Below, piece after piece: positions 48,563-61,400 of a stretch of 64,000 nucleotides of DNA. Within the stretch, counting starts at the first letter, position 1; each line of letters begins with the position of its first letter. The position numbers and the translations under genes were made by a program. The DNA lies in assembly GCA_026413225.1 (NCBI GenBank), contig CM048552.1:202629553-202693552 (forward strand). Direction: 5' to 3'. The DNA comes from Otis tarda. Its lineage: Eukaryota > Chordata > Aves > Otidiformes > Otididae. The notes under the pieces are model-generated. The model was not told where the DNA came from, searched no databases, and worked only from the letters and a program-made list of their open reading frames with translations.

Positions 48563-51500
48563 TTTGTAGAAATTTTCCAAATATTTACGTGTGTGAAAAC
48601 AGATATTTAGAAGACTTTCAGTGATGTCACTGTTGTAGGGTTCTAGTAATTATATATCTTCTTAGTTAAGAAGAACTCGCCACTAGGCAAGATTATGAAC
48701 TTGTTTTATGTGTTACTTTTAAAATAATTCACCAAGTACTTGATAAGTCAGTGCTCATTTTTAGAAAATAAGAAAATTATTTAGCTATATCTTATGTTGA
48801 TGAAAGAGATTTAGACACATGGATCACAACACAACACAACAGTAAGGTAAAATTTCCATTCATGCAATTTCTTAGATAATTTCAGTACCTGCACAGATGA
48901 AGAGAGCCAGTGTGTATCTATGTACATATACTCTGAACAATCATTTAATTTATTGCCCTTAACCCATACGGCAGACCTTATAAACAGTTGCCCTGTCCTA
49001 ACATAAATTCCTGTAGCATCAGAAGTTAATATAAAACTATTTTTATAATGAAACGGTACAGAAAGAGTACTTCTGTAAAGTCCATTTTATTTATTCTATA
49101 CTTTGGAAAAGGAAAAAAAAAGTCTGTATCTGAAGAAGGACAATGTTGAAGACATGAAATAGAGTTATAAGTAAAAAGTGTAACATGGAGACATTGGTGA
49201 AGATTATGTGATGAATGTATACCACAGTTGTCTTACTTTACAAGACCTACGAACTTATCAAGTTTTGTCTAAACTTGTCTTGGTCTGGCTAAAGCTTTGT
49301 TTTAGTTGACTGAGCTACAACAGATAAAGGAAGGAGGAATTTTTAATTAATTTGTTTTAATTTTGCTTATCTTTAATGAAGTATGTGATATAACCACATT
49401 TTTAATATAGATAGCAAAACCTAGTTGCCCCGCGTAGGATTAAATATTTATGATCCTGGCATAATAGTGTAGTATAGAGGCATACAGACACTGTACGGTA
49501 GCAGAGGCCTCAAAAGTGGAGGCAGAAGATACAATGCAGAGCAGTGCTGGAATGGGGTGATAAGGAAAGGGACAGGGGATGACAGTGGAGACCCTAGAGC
49601 TGTAAACAATTAAGCTATTCTCCGTTAAAGAAATATAGACCCTACAGGTTTAGATGTAACAAGGATAGCAAAGAGCAATTATCCAGCATAGTAAGACACT
49701 CCATATTTAAAAATGAGGATGTAACTTGCAGTTGAAGATCAACAAAGAGCAAGGTCTAAAAACATGGTAGAAAACATTAAAAAAAGATTAGTCTCAAGTG
49801 GACCTTAGTGCTGCAGAAGCAGACTATCTGCATCACACTCCTCTGGAAAACACTGGTGACTTGTAACACGCCGCTCAGACTGACACCAGGAGCCGCAGGG
49901 CCCAGAGGGGCCAGGGGAGGGTGAGCACAACAGTAGAGAACAGGTAAATGGTACGAACCGTTGTGTAACCATTTCCACTGTGTCACTATTGAGATCTTTT
50001 CTTCAACAATATTCTTTACTATATTTTTTTTTTGTTTCTCTCTTTCTCCAGAACCATGAAACCTGGAGTAATTATTTTTATTATTATATTGGTCAAATTT
50101 CAGTTATATTAACAATAAATTGTTGATTTTACATATAAGATATGTTTCTTTTTGCCTTCCGGATTTTGAGTGTCACACTAGATTTAATAGATGAAGTGCT
50201 GTAGTGGGATATTAGTAAGATGCTTAGAGTAGTATGATTAGCACATGACAGGGTGTCCATGCTAAAAAAAAAAATTGTTTGCTTTATCAACAGATGCATT
50301 GTTTATGATAACTTGTATTTAAGAATTTCCAGTAGCTACTCAGCTGGGTGACGCTTCTGAGCAGTGTGAACATAAACAACACACACTGCTTCAAAAAATC
50401 TTGGTGTTGGTGTAAAGTATGTTTAAAACAATCCTCTTTCATAAACTCATAATAATTTAAAAAGGAACAATGTAGTACTACCAGAAAGAAACACATATTC
50501 AGAGTCTTCTTTGTGTGACATTTCATAGAGCCTTTTGTAATGCAATTGTACATCACAGGTACCCTGACTATTGAGGTATAGAAAGAAGATCCATCACAGA
50601 GATATGTGCTGCTTCTTAGGCAAACGCTAGAGTCTGAATATAGCTGGAGAACGTAACTGCATCCGTACTATTAATTTTCCATATATATACAAATTCACTT
50701 GTTTTATCTAGTATCTAATATTGTCTAGCGTTTTCAAGCTTTTTTAGCTGTTATTTTCAACTTTATTTCCCTTGCATATCAACTTTCTCCCTAAAGGCTG
50801 TATTCATATCTGTTGTATCAGTATATTGGACCATTGTATTAACCTTTACACGCATTACCCAGACTACTTCAACCTTAACAATTAGAAGAGAATGTTTCTC
50901 TTAAATCCTAAACTTTTACATATTTTGGACAAAGTTCAGGAAAACATATAGTACTGTAAATTACAAAGACATGAAGCTTAAGATTGGGAAAGGTGGGGAA
51001 AAGGTGCAACCTTCACTAATCAAACATTGTTTTGTACTGAAAATATAATGGAAATGTTAATAATATTTAGAGAGAGAGAGAATAATTTACAGAACCAAAC
51101 TTGATATATATATATATATATGAGCAGAGATTTCTTAATATAAAGGAGTGGCTAGGCAAATAAGATATATGTGCAAACATTAATTAATGAGCTATATGTC
51201 CTTAGTGAACACTTTCTGCAAAACAACTGAAAAAACGACGAGGAAGTTAAGTATTAAATACTAACTTAATACTACAAATGAAAGAGAATCTAAAAAGCAT
51301 TTAATAGTCCTAATGACACATGATTTGGGAGTTGTTTTTTATTACCATTTTCAGTAAATTACTTACAGCAATTACAGTCTACAGCTTTGTTACAGAAATA
51401 TGGAAATCCTTAACCACCATTTTACCCTTAACCATTTTAGGTACATTTTCTTCCGTATCACCAAAAAATTCTATTTAACATTAAGCATACTGTATTTAGC

Positions 51501-52168
51501 TAGATGTTTCAAAAGTGATAGAAATAGCACTACCTGAAGAATAAGAAGAACATATACTGTAATTATATATTGTAATTATATATCTAGAAATAGCTTTAAG
51601 AATTAATGGGTGCACCTAGAATTAAGTTCATTGTCAAGTGACATATTTTTTTCAGCAGCCTGCCGTGAGCACCACTCCACTGCATTCTAACACTCTGCTT
51701 TTTACAAGCTTTATACTCAAATGGATTTCCCAGTGAGATTCATATCTGAGTGCTATTCATACTGTTATTCACTGTAAATATCTCCAGCAGCCCTGTTAAC
51801 TTTAATGCATTAGCTCTTCTTCTATTTATTGCAACTTAATGAATGCATAATAATTTCAGTTTAGGACATCATTAGCAGAATAGATTTTCCAAGCTCCTGT
51901 AGCTCAGCAGATATACTGTCATAAATTACCACAAAGCTACGTGCTTTTTTTATGATGGTCATAAGACAAAATTATTAGAAAATCATTTTGCTGTTCTCCT
52001 ACAGACTCGGCATACAGAAAGGCTACAGGTTTAGTAAAAGCATCCTGTCTGTGTGGTATAATCAACATATGTTCCACAAATAACCAGGATGTAGGCAGAA
52101 ATGAGGATATAAAACCAGGCCCCACAGCACTCTTTGAGGAAGGGCAAGACAAAAATCCAGAGGATATA
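48563..52168. other. AT-rich non-coding DNA
   Basis: About 3.6 kb. A GC-richer patch near 49860-49930 was not assigned. A near-perfect inverted repeat lies at about 51242-51265, and a direct duplication of TGTAATTATATA lies at 51559-51582. No gene was supported. Confidence 0.45.
51104..51121. repeat. AT dinucleotide microsatellite
   Basis: Nine uninterrupted AT units, shortly after a short GA run near 51070-51080. Confidence 0.9.
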
Positions 52169-52216
52169 GAATCACAGAGTCATAGAATAGTTTGGGTTGG
52201 AAATATACCATCCAAT
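52169..52216 (-). mobile_element. CR1 LINE 3' end remnant
   Basis: Minus-strand CR1 terminus of only about 50 bp: tail units TAGAATCACAGAGTCATAGA followed by AGTTTGGGTTGGAAAT. An extreme 5' truncation or a deletion remnant. Confidence 0.75.
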
Positions 52217-52702
52217 ACCAGAGAGCTGCTCATGATTCACAGTTGTGACTATCAATTTACATTCTATTCATAAAAGGAGTTCTTTCCCTTCCCTATTATT
52301 TGGAACAACATTCAATAAAAATGAACCATATCTTTGAGGGCTTGTTGAGGGCCTATACAAGCAAATGAAATTATATTTGTGTCATTCACTTCACATCTAT
52401 AAAGATAAAGCAATGAAACAGAGATAACTGAGTGGATTTCAGGGAAATTGTGATGTATAAAATGTTTTCTGAATCCCTCCCATACTTGACAGCAACGCTT
52501 GAACCCTTGGAGAGCAGTTTAAGTAGCTGTAATATGCACTTGGGTAATTCATGGAAATCCTACATATAAAATGTTAGTATGATAAACAAATCAGCTTGCT
52601 TTGGTCTAATTTTAGACTATTAAAAATACTAACCCAGCTGCAAGATCCAGATAATAGATCCTAGAGTCATCAAAATGTGTTAAAAGAAACAGAGATACTC
52701 AA
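52217..52702. other. AT-rich non-coding DNA
   Basis: About 490 bp between two minus-strand CR1 pieces, with no recognised feature. Confidence 0.5.
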
Positions 52703-53317
52703 GAATCATAGAATCATAGAATGGTTAGGGTTGGAAGGGACCTTCAAAGGTCATCTAGTCCAACCCCCCTGCAAGAGCAGGGACATCCCTGACTAGATCA
52801 GGTTGCTCAGAGCCTCATCCAGCCTGGCCTTGAACGTTTCCAGGGATGGGGCTTCCACCACCTTTCTGGGCAACCTGTTCCAGTGTTCTATAACTCGCAT
52901 CGTAAAAAATGTTTTCCTAATTTCCAATCTAAATCTACCTCCCTCTGTTTTAAAACCGTTACTCCTTGTCCCATTGCAGCAGGCCCTACTAAACAGCCTC
53001 TCCCCATCTTTCTTGTAGGCCCCCTTGAGGTACTGAAAGACCGCTATCAGGTCTCCCCGGAGCTTCCTCTTCTCCAGGCTGAACAGCCCCAACTCTCTCA
53101 GCCTGTCCTCATACGAGAGGTGCTCCAGCCCTTTTATCATCTTCGTAACCCTCCTCTGGACCTTCTCCAACTGGTCCATGTCCTTCTTGTGTTGGAGGCT
53201 CCAGAACTAGACGCAGTACTCCAGGTGGGTTCTCATCAGGGCAGAGTAGAGGGGCAGAATCACCTCCCTCGACCTGCTGGCCATGCTTCTCTTGATGCAG
53301 CCCAGGATGTGGTTGGC
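52703..53317 (-). mobile_element. Mid-age CR1 LINE, 5'-truncated (about 0.6 kb)
   Basis: Minus-strand copy close to, but distinct from, the young family. It has the octamer tail, a 3' UTR and the ORF2 C-terminus back to the segment encoding the PHLEYC region and a little upstream. At its 5' edge (53318-53325) it meets eight A residues on the plus strand. Confidence 0.93.
52793..53179 (-). pseudogene. CR1 ORF2 C-terminal fragment
   Basis: 128 open codons ending in SNLI at the normal ORF2 stop. Directly upstream, the codon that is CAG in copies A-C (in the YCVQFW block) is TAG here, at 53209-53207, so the frame is closed by a nonsense change. No RT catalytic motif remains. Confidence 0.85.
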
Positions 53318-56300
53318 AAAAAAAACCACCTCTTCCTAGTGCAAAATGTACGGTGACTATTTATGGTTTAACAAATTGTGCTGTATTTGGAAGTACATAT
53401 ATAAATTAAACAAAAGAAAATAGTATTAGTTTTAAATGTTCATCAAAGTAAAAACAGCTATCTGGAGCTGAAGCTCAGTTACACCCAATAAAGTTTTCTG
53501 GAGTTGCATACTGACCTGCTGAAGAAGTAAGATATCCTTACAGACCAGAGAGAAAAATGCAATGTTTTTCACAACAAAGCTGAATTCTGTCAGTAAAATG
53601 ACCAATCTTATTTAATCTTTCAGAGTGCCTTGGCTTTTTCATGGACCTGTTTGAAATACATTGCAAGGTAGAGACAAATCTAAAGTCTTAAAGTTTTCAC
53701 ATTTTTCAGTGCTTCTTTATTTGCAACGTGGCTAGTAAGAAATGTTTCTCAGAATTCCCCATTACAGCTCAATGTATCCACATACTGTCTGTGATCTGGA
53801 ACGCTTTCCTTGGGGATGGTTCTTGAACCATGCTATTTTATGTGTAAAATACATAAAATACAACCTTGCGATGTCTGAAATAAGCTCAATTATTTAAACA
53901 TTTTGGTAGCTATCGTATCACAATATCCTGAAAATGTTCATTTGTGCCCCTTTTTTTTCAAAACTGCTGGTGCAAGACTAAAAGATGCAAACCTCTCTGG
54001 AAATCATGGGACATGTTAGCTTGATAGGTGTTTCCTTTGTGTTACTGTTTCTTGCAATAAACTGTGATTGATAGAGCAAGCAAGCAACTGTGAGGAGTCT
54101 CACATTTACTTAAGATTACTATATTTTGTCATAGGATAAATGTATACATTTAATATACTGTTACACCCTGCTTCAAAAAGTATCCTTCACAAGCAAAGCA
54201 AATTTAGTTTCCTTCCCGATAGCTGGATTGAGCTTTTCTGGATCAGGAATTCCTCACCTCAAGAGGACTGTGAACTAACGGTTCAATACTACATGTATTT
54301 CTCTAGAAATCACAGGGAGAGACACAAGGATGTATCACACAGTCTCTTCGCAAACAAAAATCAGAAATCCTATGGAAACCGTGGCACTCAGTTCTGAGTA
54401 AAAGTTCACATGTGCGAGCAGTTATTTTAAGTCTCTTTAACTTGCATTTCTCATTGAACACAGCATGTTAGCAGCTGGAAACTCTTGCATGTGACTCATA
54501 TGAATGAGACATAGATGTTCCATGTTACGTTTAGTGAGATATGCCAAGCTGCATGGGGTAAATTTCCAAGAACCATCTTTCAGGGAGGATAGCTTGACAC
54601 TGCATGTCATCAACTTTTCTTTGTATGGCATAAAATGATGGTACGGACATCGCCACAGGTGTGCTAAATCAGGGGTGAAGCATCTTGGAAAAGGTTTCTT
54701 TTTAATAACATTTTCTGAAGGGAACAGTAGCTTCCAAACATGTCAAACAAGAGTTAAAATGTATTCTACTTTGTAAAAAAGGTAAAGCTAAGCGTTGCAA
54801 CATTTATAATTCTTTATAATTTGCTGGCCAAGGATTTTCCCTTGGTTTAATTTATCTAGCTTTCTCTGTGTTTATATATATACACACTCAAATGGACACG
54901 TGCACATTGTGTAGAATGTGTGGAACCTCAGCGATTACACTATCTTACCAACCTCTTTCTGGTAACTAAGGAAATATTAGAGAAACCTTTAATTCTAATC
55001 ACTTACTTAATTCCATTGGATTTGAAAACATAATGGAATAATTTTTCAATTTAGTTCAGTATGGTTTATACATAAGTAATAAATATTAAATCAAATTATT
55101 CTTTTTTTTACACTGTAAAAATAATATTCTAAGCAAAGCAACAATATAAAGATTTATTGCTTTTGCATATATCTTCTTCTGGAAGGAATTTATCACTTCA
55201 AATAAGCTGGAAACTTTATTTTAAGTAGGAATTTCTAGAGTTACACGAGTCCTTGCTCTATTGCTGCCTTTTCACACTACACATTATGCAGGCATTTTGC
55301 TGTGTATATTAGTACTGTTGCACCTGCCTGAGTAACAGTTACACACAAGTTAAATCATCAGTCCTGAATTCACACTCCCTACTTAAGTTAATGTGAAAAA
55401 GTTCATTCCAGCTTTAGAATGACTTCAGTTTTCCTGGCTTTAGTGTCAGTGTATAGGTCAGTATGCAACTTTAGCTAGACATATCTCTGCTCTGGATCTG
55501 GAAGTATCACTAGCACAACTAATGTGGAGTCACTGCTGAACCCATATGAATGATCGTGAGCATTTGCAGAGAGTTCAGGTCTCAAAACAGTAAGCTGACA
55601 TCCTGTGCTTCCCAGCACCACACCACAACTGAGAAGATCGGAGGAGGAGCAAGAAAGGAAAGAGGATGGCTATTCCTCAGCTGGCACTGAGCAGTAGGAC
55701 GAGTGAGATTTCATGTAAACATGTGATGGCCAAGCTCTTGTTTGGAATGGTAAAACTGAGTGGGAAAGGGCTAAGGGAGAAGGAATCTGTAACTGTAATT
55801 CAGATTAATATTATATTTTTGCATCACAGAAAACACCACTTCTGAAGCTGATCAAATAATAATTATTAAAAAAAAAAACCAAAAACAAAACGAAAAGAAA
55901 CAACAGAAAGAGAGCAAGAGACTTAACTCTTTTGCTGTCAGTTCTTGTGCCCACTTTTTAAATTCAGCAAATGCTGAAAATACAAGTTGCTGTATAATAA
56001 ATTATGCTTTTTTAAAGCAGGAATGATCAGTATGAATAACAAGAGAAAAGCGTGCAAAGATTAGAGTTACTGGATTAATGCTTTCTTGATAGGAAACTAA
56101 GGAATACACGCAAACACTTGTTCTTTTACAAAGAGTGGGATTATTTTGGCAGAGCTAATAAGGGTGATTTTGTGGATCAGCACTTGACTTGGACTCCAAA
56201 CATCTGGATGGGTTCCCAGGTGCTATTCCTAATACTATCACAGACATAATTGTAGATTTAACATGTCTTCTCTCATTACTCTTTGTTTCCTTTGCAGACA

Positions 56301-57569
56301 ATACAGAGAGGCAGGCATCCTTGTGTTAGCACAGTACTCCTATATAACATTTCCTCTGAAGTCTCCTTTAGGAATGTAGATGTGTTAACTACAAAGATTC
56401 ACCACAATTCACTGTCCCTCCATACTAAATACATATTATCCTGCATAAATGAAGCACTAGGCTATGACTGCATGTAAGACAATATAAGAGTTGGCAAATG
56501 AACTAAGTCTCCAAGATAAGTCAATTTCCTGAAGAAACCTCTGTTATTGAATAAATACTAATTTCTCTAAAGGTATTTATTGGTGGTGACCTAGCAAACT
56601 GCATGTGACTGCTTCTCTCCAGGGAAGGTGTTCTGCTGAAAGAGGCAGAATAATTCAAGCAACAGAAGTGCAGAAGCAACTGATGAACAAGGTGCTTACA
56701 ATCAGATGCTGCACTGGGGCCCAAAGTAGCCTGACATAAGCCTTGACTAATGATTTAATTCACCCCTTCAGCATGCAGGTGTATCTGTTCTATCATCTAG
56801 AGGACATGCAAATCACTAACACATGCAAAGAAGGAGCTGATGTTACAAGATAATGGTAATGTGCACCTGTGATTTAGAAGGCAAATCAAGGCCTTAGAAC
56901 AGTAGGCTACATAAATTATTATAAACCCGTTTGACTCTAGAAATCAGAAGGCTTGCTGTATATAACACAATAGTTTAGTGCTTATATTTTGATATCTTAC
57001 CAAAGACTTAAATCTAACCACAAACAAAAATCCCCACACTAAGGTTTATAAACAATCCCAGCTATTTGTAATTTATGGTTGGTTTATGCAGAGCAGATAA
57101 CTTTGCTGGAGCAGAAAACGGGGTGATGTCAACAGACAATGGCTGACTACTTCCCTTCTCTTTCTTTGAGTTAGTATTTCAGATTTGGAAATGTCTAACA
57201 TACTTACAGCAAAGTAAATTACTGATAGTACTTCATGTTTTCATCCTTTCACTCTAAGATTAATTACTTTGCAGCCACTTTACAGAATTTTCATTTGCCT
57301 TTCTTTGAGTGTATTCACATAAAGAGGAATGAGGGACTGAGACTGGGAAATTGCTTTCACTTTCCTCCTACCACTAAATAACCTGTCTTCTCAATATCAT
57401 GCTAAAAGGTCAATATCTAATTTAAGATCTTGTTTCTATAATACTTGAGATGAGTAACTCTTGACTTCAGGCAAGATGGCCTTGTGATTTAATGCTTTTT
57501 TAATGTGAGAAAGAGCTGAGGAATTTGATGCATGTGAAAAAGTAGTCATTGAAAAATGCATAGTGCAGA
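53318..57569. other. AT-rich non-coding DNA
   Basis: About 4.2 kb of apparently unique sequence. Only short frames without domains. No repeat family was recognised. Confidence 0.5.
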
Positions 57570-57630
57570 TTTTTATTTTATTTTATTTTATTTTATTTTA
57601 TTTTATTTTATTTTATTTTATTTTATTTTT
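57570..57630. repeat. ATTTT pentanucleotide microsatellite
   Basis: About twelve perfect ATTTT units. No CR1 or other element abuts it, so unlike the 22.8-kb array it has no visible source element. Confidence 0.95.
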
Positions 57631-60600
57631 CTGAACATCTATGTGCCGCAAGTTCCAGCAAAACTCTTGATGCAGCTGCCACAGCTTTGACAAAGCTCTC
57701 TGAGCTGGTGCTTTTCAGGTGGCTGTGTTTGAGTACATCAGTAGTTCAAAGGGATTAAAGAATTAGTTTGATCTTTCTGGATTATCCACATTCCTTAACC
57801 ACCCACGGATCAATGCTCTGAGCACAAAACTTTTAACTTCATACCCTACCTCAACAAATCTGTTAGTGGAAGAGCTAGATCGAATTATTTGGCCGAATAA
57901 CCATTTGCTGCCATTTGTCCTCTCAGTCTGTAACTGATCTCTGATACACTTCTGTTTAACCTTTTAGACATAGCTTTTGAGCCTGCTTCTCTGGAAGAGG
58001 ATCCGCAGCCTGTTAAGTCTCAGATTTTTCTTTGTATGAGTAGGTTCCATTAGATATCATAGAAAAGCCATAATCTCTCTGTCCTTTAGTCCTTTCACAG
58101 GTGTGAGACCTACCAGGTTCCCACAGTTTCAGTGCTGTGAGCACACAAGTTTTAAGTTAATTCATGTAAAATGTAAACTTAGCTTTGTACAATAGCGAAA
58201 ATAATGTATTCCTTCTTTAGCAAATGATGGGCATCCAAAGAAAACAATAAAACCATCTGTATATATCTTTATTTTCCCCTCAGTTTCTTCTTACAGTCTT
58301 GAGAATTTGAGGGGGCGAAGCTCTAGGTCAGGGCACTCCTTGGAATTCCAGGGTATTCTGTTGCACATGGCTTTTCTTCAAATCAAGGTATGCTCATCTC
58401 ACTCCTGCAATCAAGTTTGTTTTTTTCTTAAGTGGCACTTCCATCTGTTAAGATGAAGTTCTCTTTAGCAAACAGAACCCTTCCATTGCTTTTCTTCTCT
58501 ATCTCAGTGAAGGCTGGTGAAATTATATACGTATTTATTTTATATAGGTATAACTGAGAACCAACAACTTTAAAATCATGCTTTTTCTGAGGGATTTTCC
58601 ACTTCAGACCTCTCTTTTTTTTCACCCATAAAGTTTTTCCCAGTTCATGTTGCCTTCTTAGCTTAACTGCTGTTTGGACACAGTCCAGTCCATCAGGTTA
58701 ATGGCTCATACTGTTTGTTCTGCAGCTTCATCTAGGCAAGCAGATTGATTTCTGTTAGAGACTTTTTCAGTTTGTGATGGACTTACTTAATACTCCTTGA
58801 GGCACTCAGTAATGTAGCGATTTTAGGAGTTAACTATCATTCTTCAGTGATATACAGACAGGTGCCCCAAATTGCTCCAGCAGCAATATTAAAATATAAA
58901 TTTCCCGGATTGTAGGAGCAGGATATGAAATATCTACTACAGCCTCATACATGCCTGTTACTTAAAAGAGTCTATCCTACTATGGCACGCATTTTAAGTT
59001 CACAAATTCCCCTTCACAGAGGCTTCCTTTATTTCCTCCTTATGGTTAATAAGCTACACATTATCTCTCAACACCACAAATACATACTGAACAAATATTT
59101 AAAGAATGTAAAACTTATTCTAACTGCTCTACAAAAGGCTAATTTATTATACCTAATATACAGAAAGTTACTATTTCCATTTTAATATACAAAGCAGAGC
59201 AAAAAAAAAGGAGAATGGAAAGTGTAGCAAGAGACTGCTCAATGGCATTTGCATGGAGACAGGCATGCAGCGATCTGACCTGCATCAGAAAGTGGTGTTT
59301 GCTGGGCCCTCCTATGCCATCGGCCTTTAGGAATGAAAGATGCCTTTTCATCTGCTTCTAGACCGCTCTCTGACTTTGTGTGACCTTTGGCAAGTCACAT
59401 TAGTTGAGTGTGCTGTATCCATAAAAATTAGTAAACTATTGCTTTACTTGTCCTCTTGCGGTTTGTGAGGCTTAATTAGTGAATTTTATAAATCTTTTCT
59501 AGACTCACAAATGCAAAATGCTATAAGGACAAAGTTTTATTGTCACTATTCCTTTGGGAAATGAGTTTCTTAGAGCTGTGGGAGATAATTAGTCACATTT
59601 TGCAGGCTGTGCTGCAGCTAAAACCACCATTAAAGTAATCTCTTATATAATATGAACAACACTTGTTCTCGTAAGTTTGGCAGAATCAGATGTGAGTTCT
59701 GGGTTTCTGAGTTGGCCTTTTACTGTCCTTCCACAATTTGAAAATTATTACGATGTTAGGATTTGTTCCATTTCCTTTTGGTTTTAAATCTTCATAGACT
59801 TTCACCTCATTTATAGAAAACTGCTCACATTGAATGTTTAGGAAATTTATTTTCCTTAGTTTCTTGCAATTGTTCACAATTGTAGCCATAGAAACTATAA
59901 CTATCTTTCTCAAAATACTTGAAATAGCCACAAACTATTTTTGCTAAGAAATCTTATAATTTAAATAAAGTAATTGGCTGTGGATTTTCTTGTACAGGCC
60001 GTGACCGAAGGCATTCAGCCTACCACAAGCTGCTTTTCATCTGTCCATTTACAAACAGACTGATTCTTTTTTTTGAGCAGTGAACATCACATTTCTTCAT
60101 TATTTTGAGGAAGATCAAATCAACCATCTAAGAGCTGGGCTTGTTTAATGAAATTACAGTAGGCTAACCCCCTTTGTGGCATTAGTAAATGCATTAAGCA
60201 CTTCTGAAAAGTTCATCTCAACGGTGAGATTTTTTAAAGTATATGCACGAAGGTACACATACACCTCTCTCATGTTTTTATTTCCCCCATGTCTCTATCT
60301 TTATTAAACTTTGTGAATTTTGTTTTTTAATGTTTATCTAAGTTGCATGATAATTTCATTTTTTTTTCAGACAGATACACTTAGTTAGGGAAAACCATCA
60401 GGTTATAGGCGAAACTAGATATATCTTCCCTCCACTTATTTTGCCCTTTAACTGTTTTTAAAAAATATATTATGAACATATTCCAAAACTTCTTGTCAAT
60501 CTGGATTCTACTATGTTTTTTTTTTTCTGAATGGTTATCCAGGTAGTATAAATCTTTCACTGCATCTAAGATCTGTGCTTTGGGGAACTCCACTAATTGC

Positions 60601-60779
60601 TCACAAACAGTTTTTATCCACATGATCATTCTCATTTAGCAGTGACCTCAGCCACAGTACCCATGATGTTCTCCCATTTCATTATCAAGCACAGAATTTC
60701 AGCAGGTACAATTTCTTAGGTAACTCAAAGAAATTGCTTACATCACTCATAAACTTTGCCATGCCTCATTTTTCACTAA
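57631..60779. other. AT-rich non-coding DNA
   Basis: About 3.1 kb with no recognised gene or repeat. Confidence 0.5.
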
Positions 60780-61400
60780 CCAATCCTTCCTAGGCAAGGA
60801 ATATTATTGATGTTGTTTTTCCAGTCATGGGACTTCACCAAGTTTCTGTTATGCCAACTAAGTTGTACATGCAATCATAATCATAATATAAGATGCCGCT
60901 GTTTACATTTCTTGCATTAATAAATATTCATATAAGTTGTTAATCAATTTGATTCAGTACTCATTTTCTTGTCCCTCCTTTCATTATGATATGAGTAAAC
61001 CTCTCACCTTTGGTTCATAGACCCTCTGCCAAGCTGATTAAAAACGTAATAATAATGCTATGACCTAATTTAAAGTTCTCAGTTGGCAAGCCAGTATGGA
61101 AAGACTGTCTTTTTATTCTTCCCGAGGCAGCTATCACTCAGCAAGCTTGTGGAACTTCATCCTGTGTTGTAGGAAGCCACTATCTAGAAATACCATCAAC
61201 ACAGCTAGGCCTTAACCTCCAGGATATCCCTGCCCTTTCCAGAGCCTTGACGCTCAGTTAGGAAAACTGACAACAATGCTATCTATGCCTCCAGGATCCA
61301 TCTCTAGCAGTATCTGTAGTACCTCTGCAAACGAGAAGCACGGAGCAGTGACCTGTGTGAAAGATAGGCCACAGCAGACTTTTGGTAACAGCTTGAATTT
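60780..61400 (-). mobile_element. Ancient CR1/L3-like LINE relic (5' region)
   Basis: On the plus strand it carries ACTTCACCAAGTTTCTGTTA with TGCCAACTAAGTTGTACATG, a TTTCTTGCATTAATAAATAT block, CATAGACCCTCTGCCAAGCT and TTAAAGTTCTCAGTTGGCAA. The first blocks match the part of CR1 ORF2 around the endonuclease start, read in reverse. The later ones resemble the region upstream of it in old CR1 or L3-like families. Boundaries are approximate, and the call rests on motif order. Confidence 0.45.

Noticed and set aside
49777..49986. 69-codon frame in a GC-richer patch
   Set aside because: No recognisable domain and no splice context.
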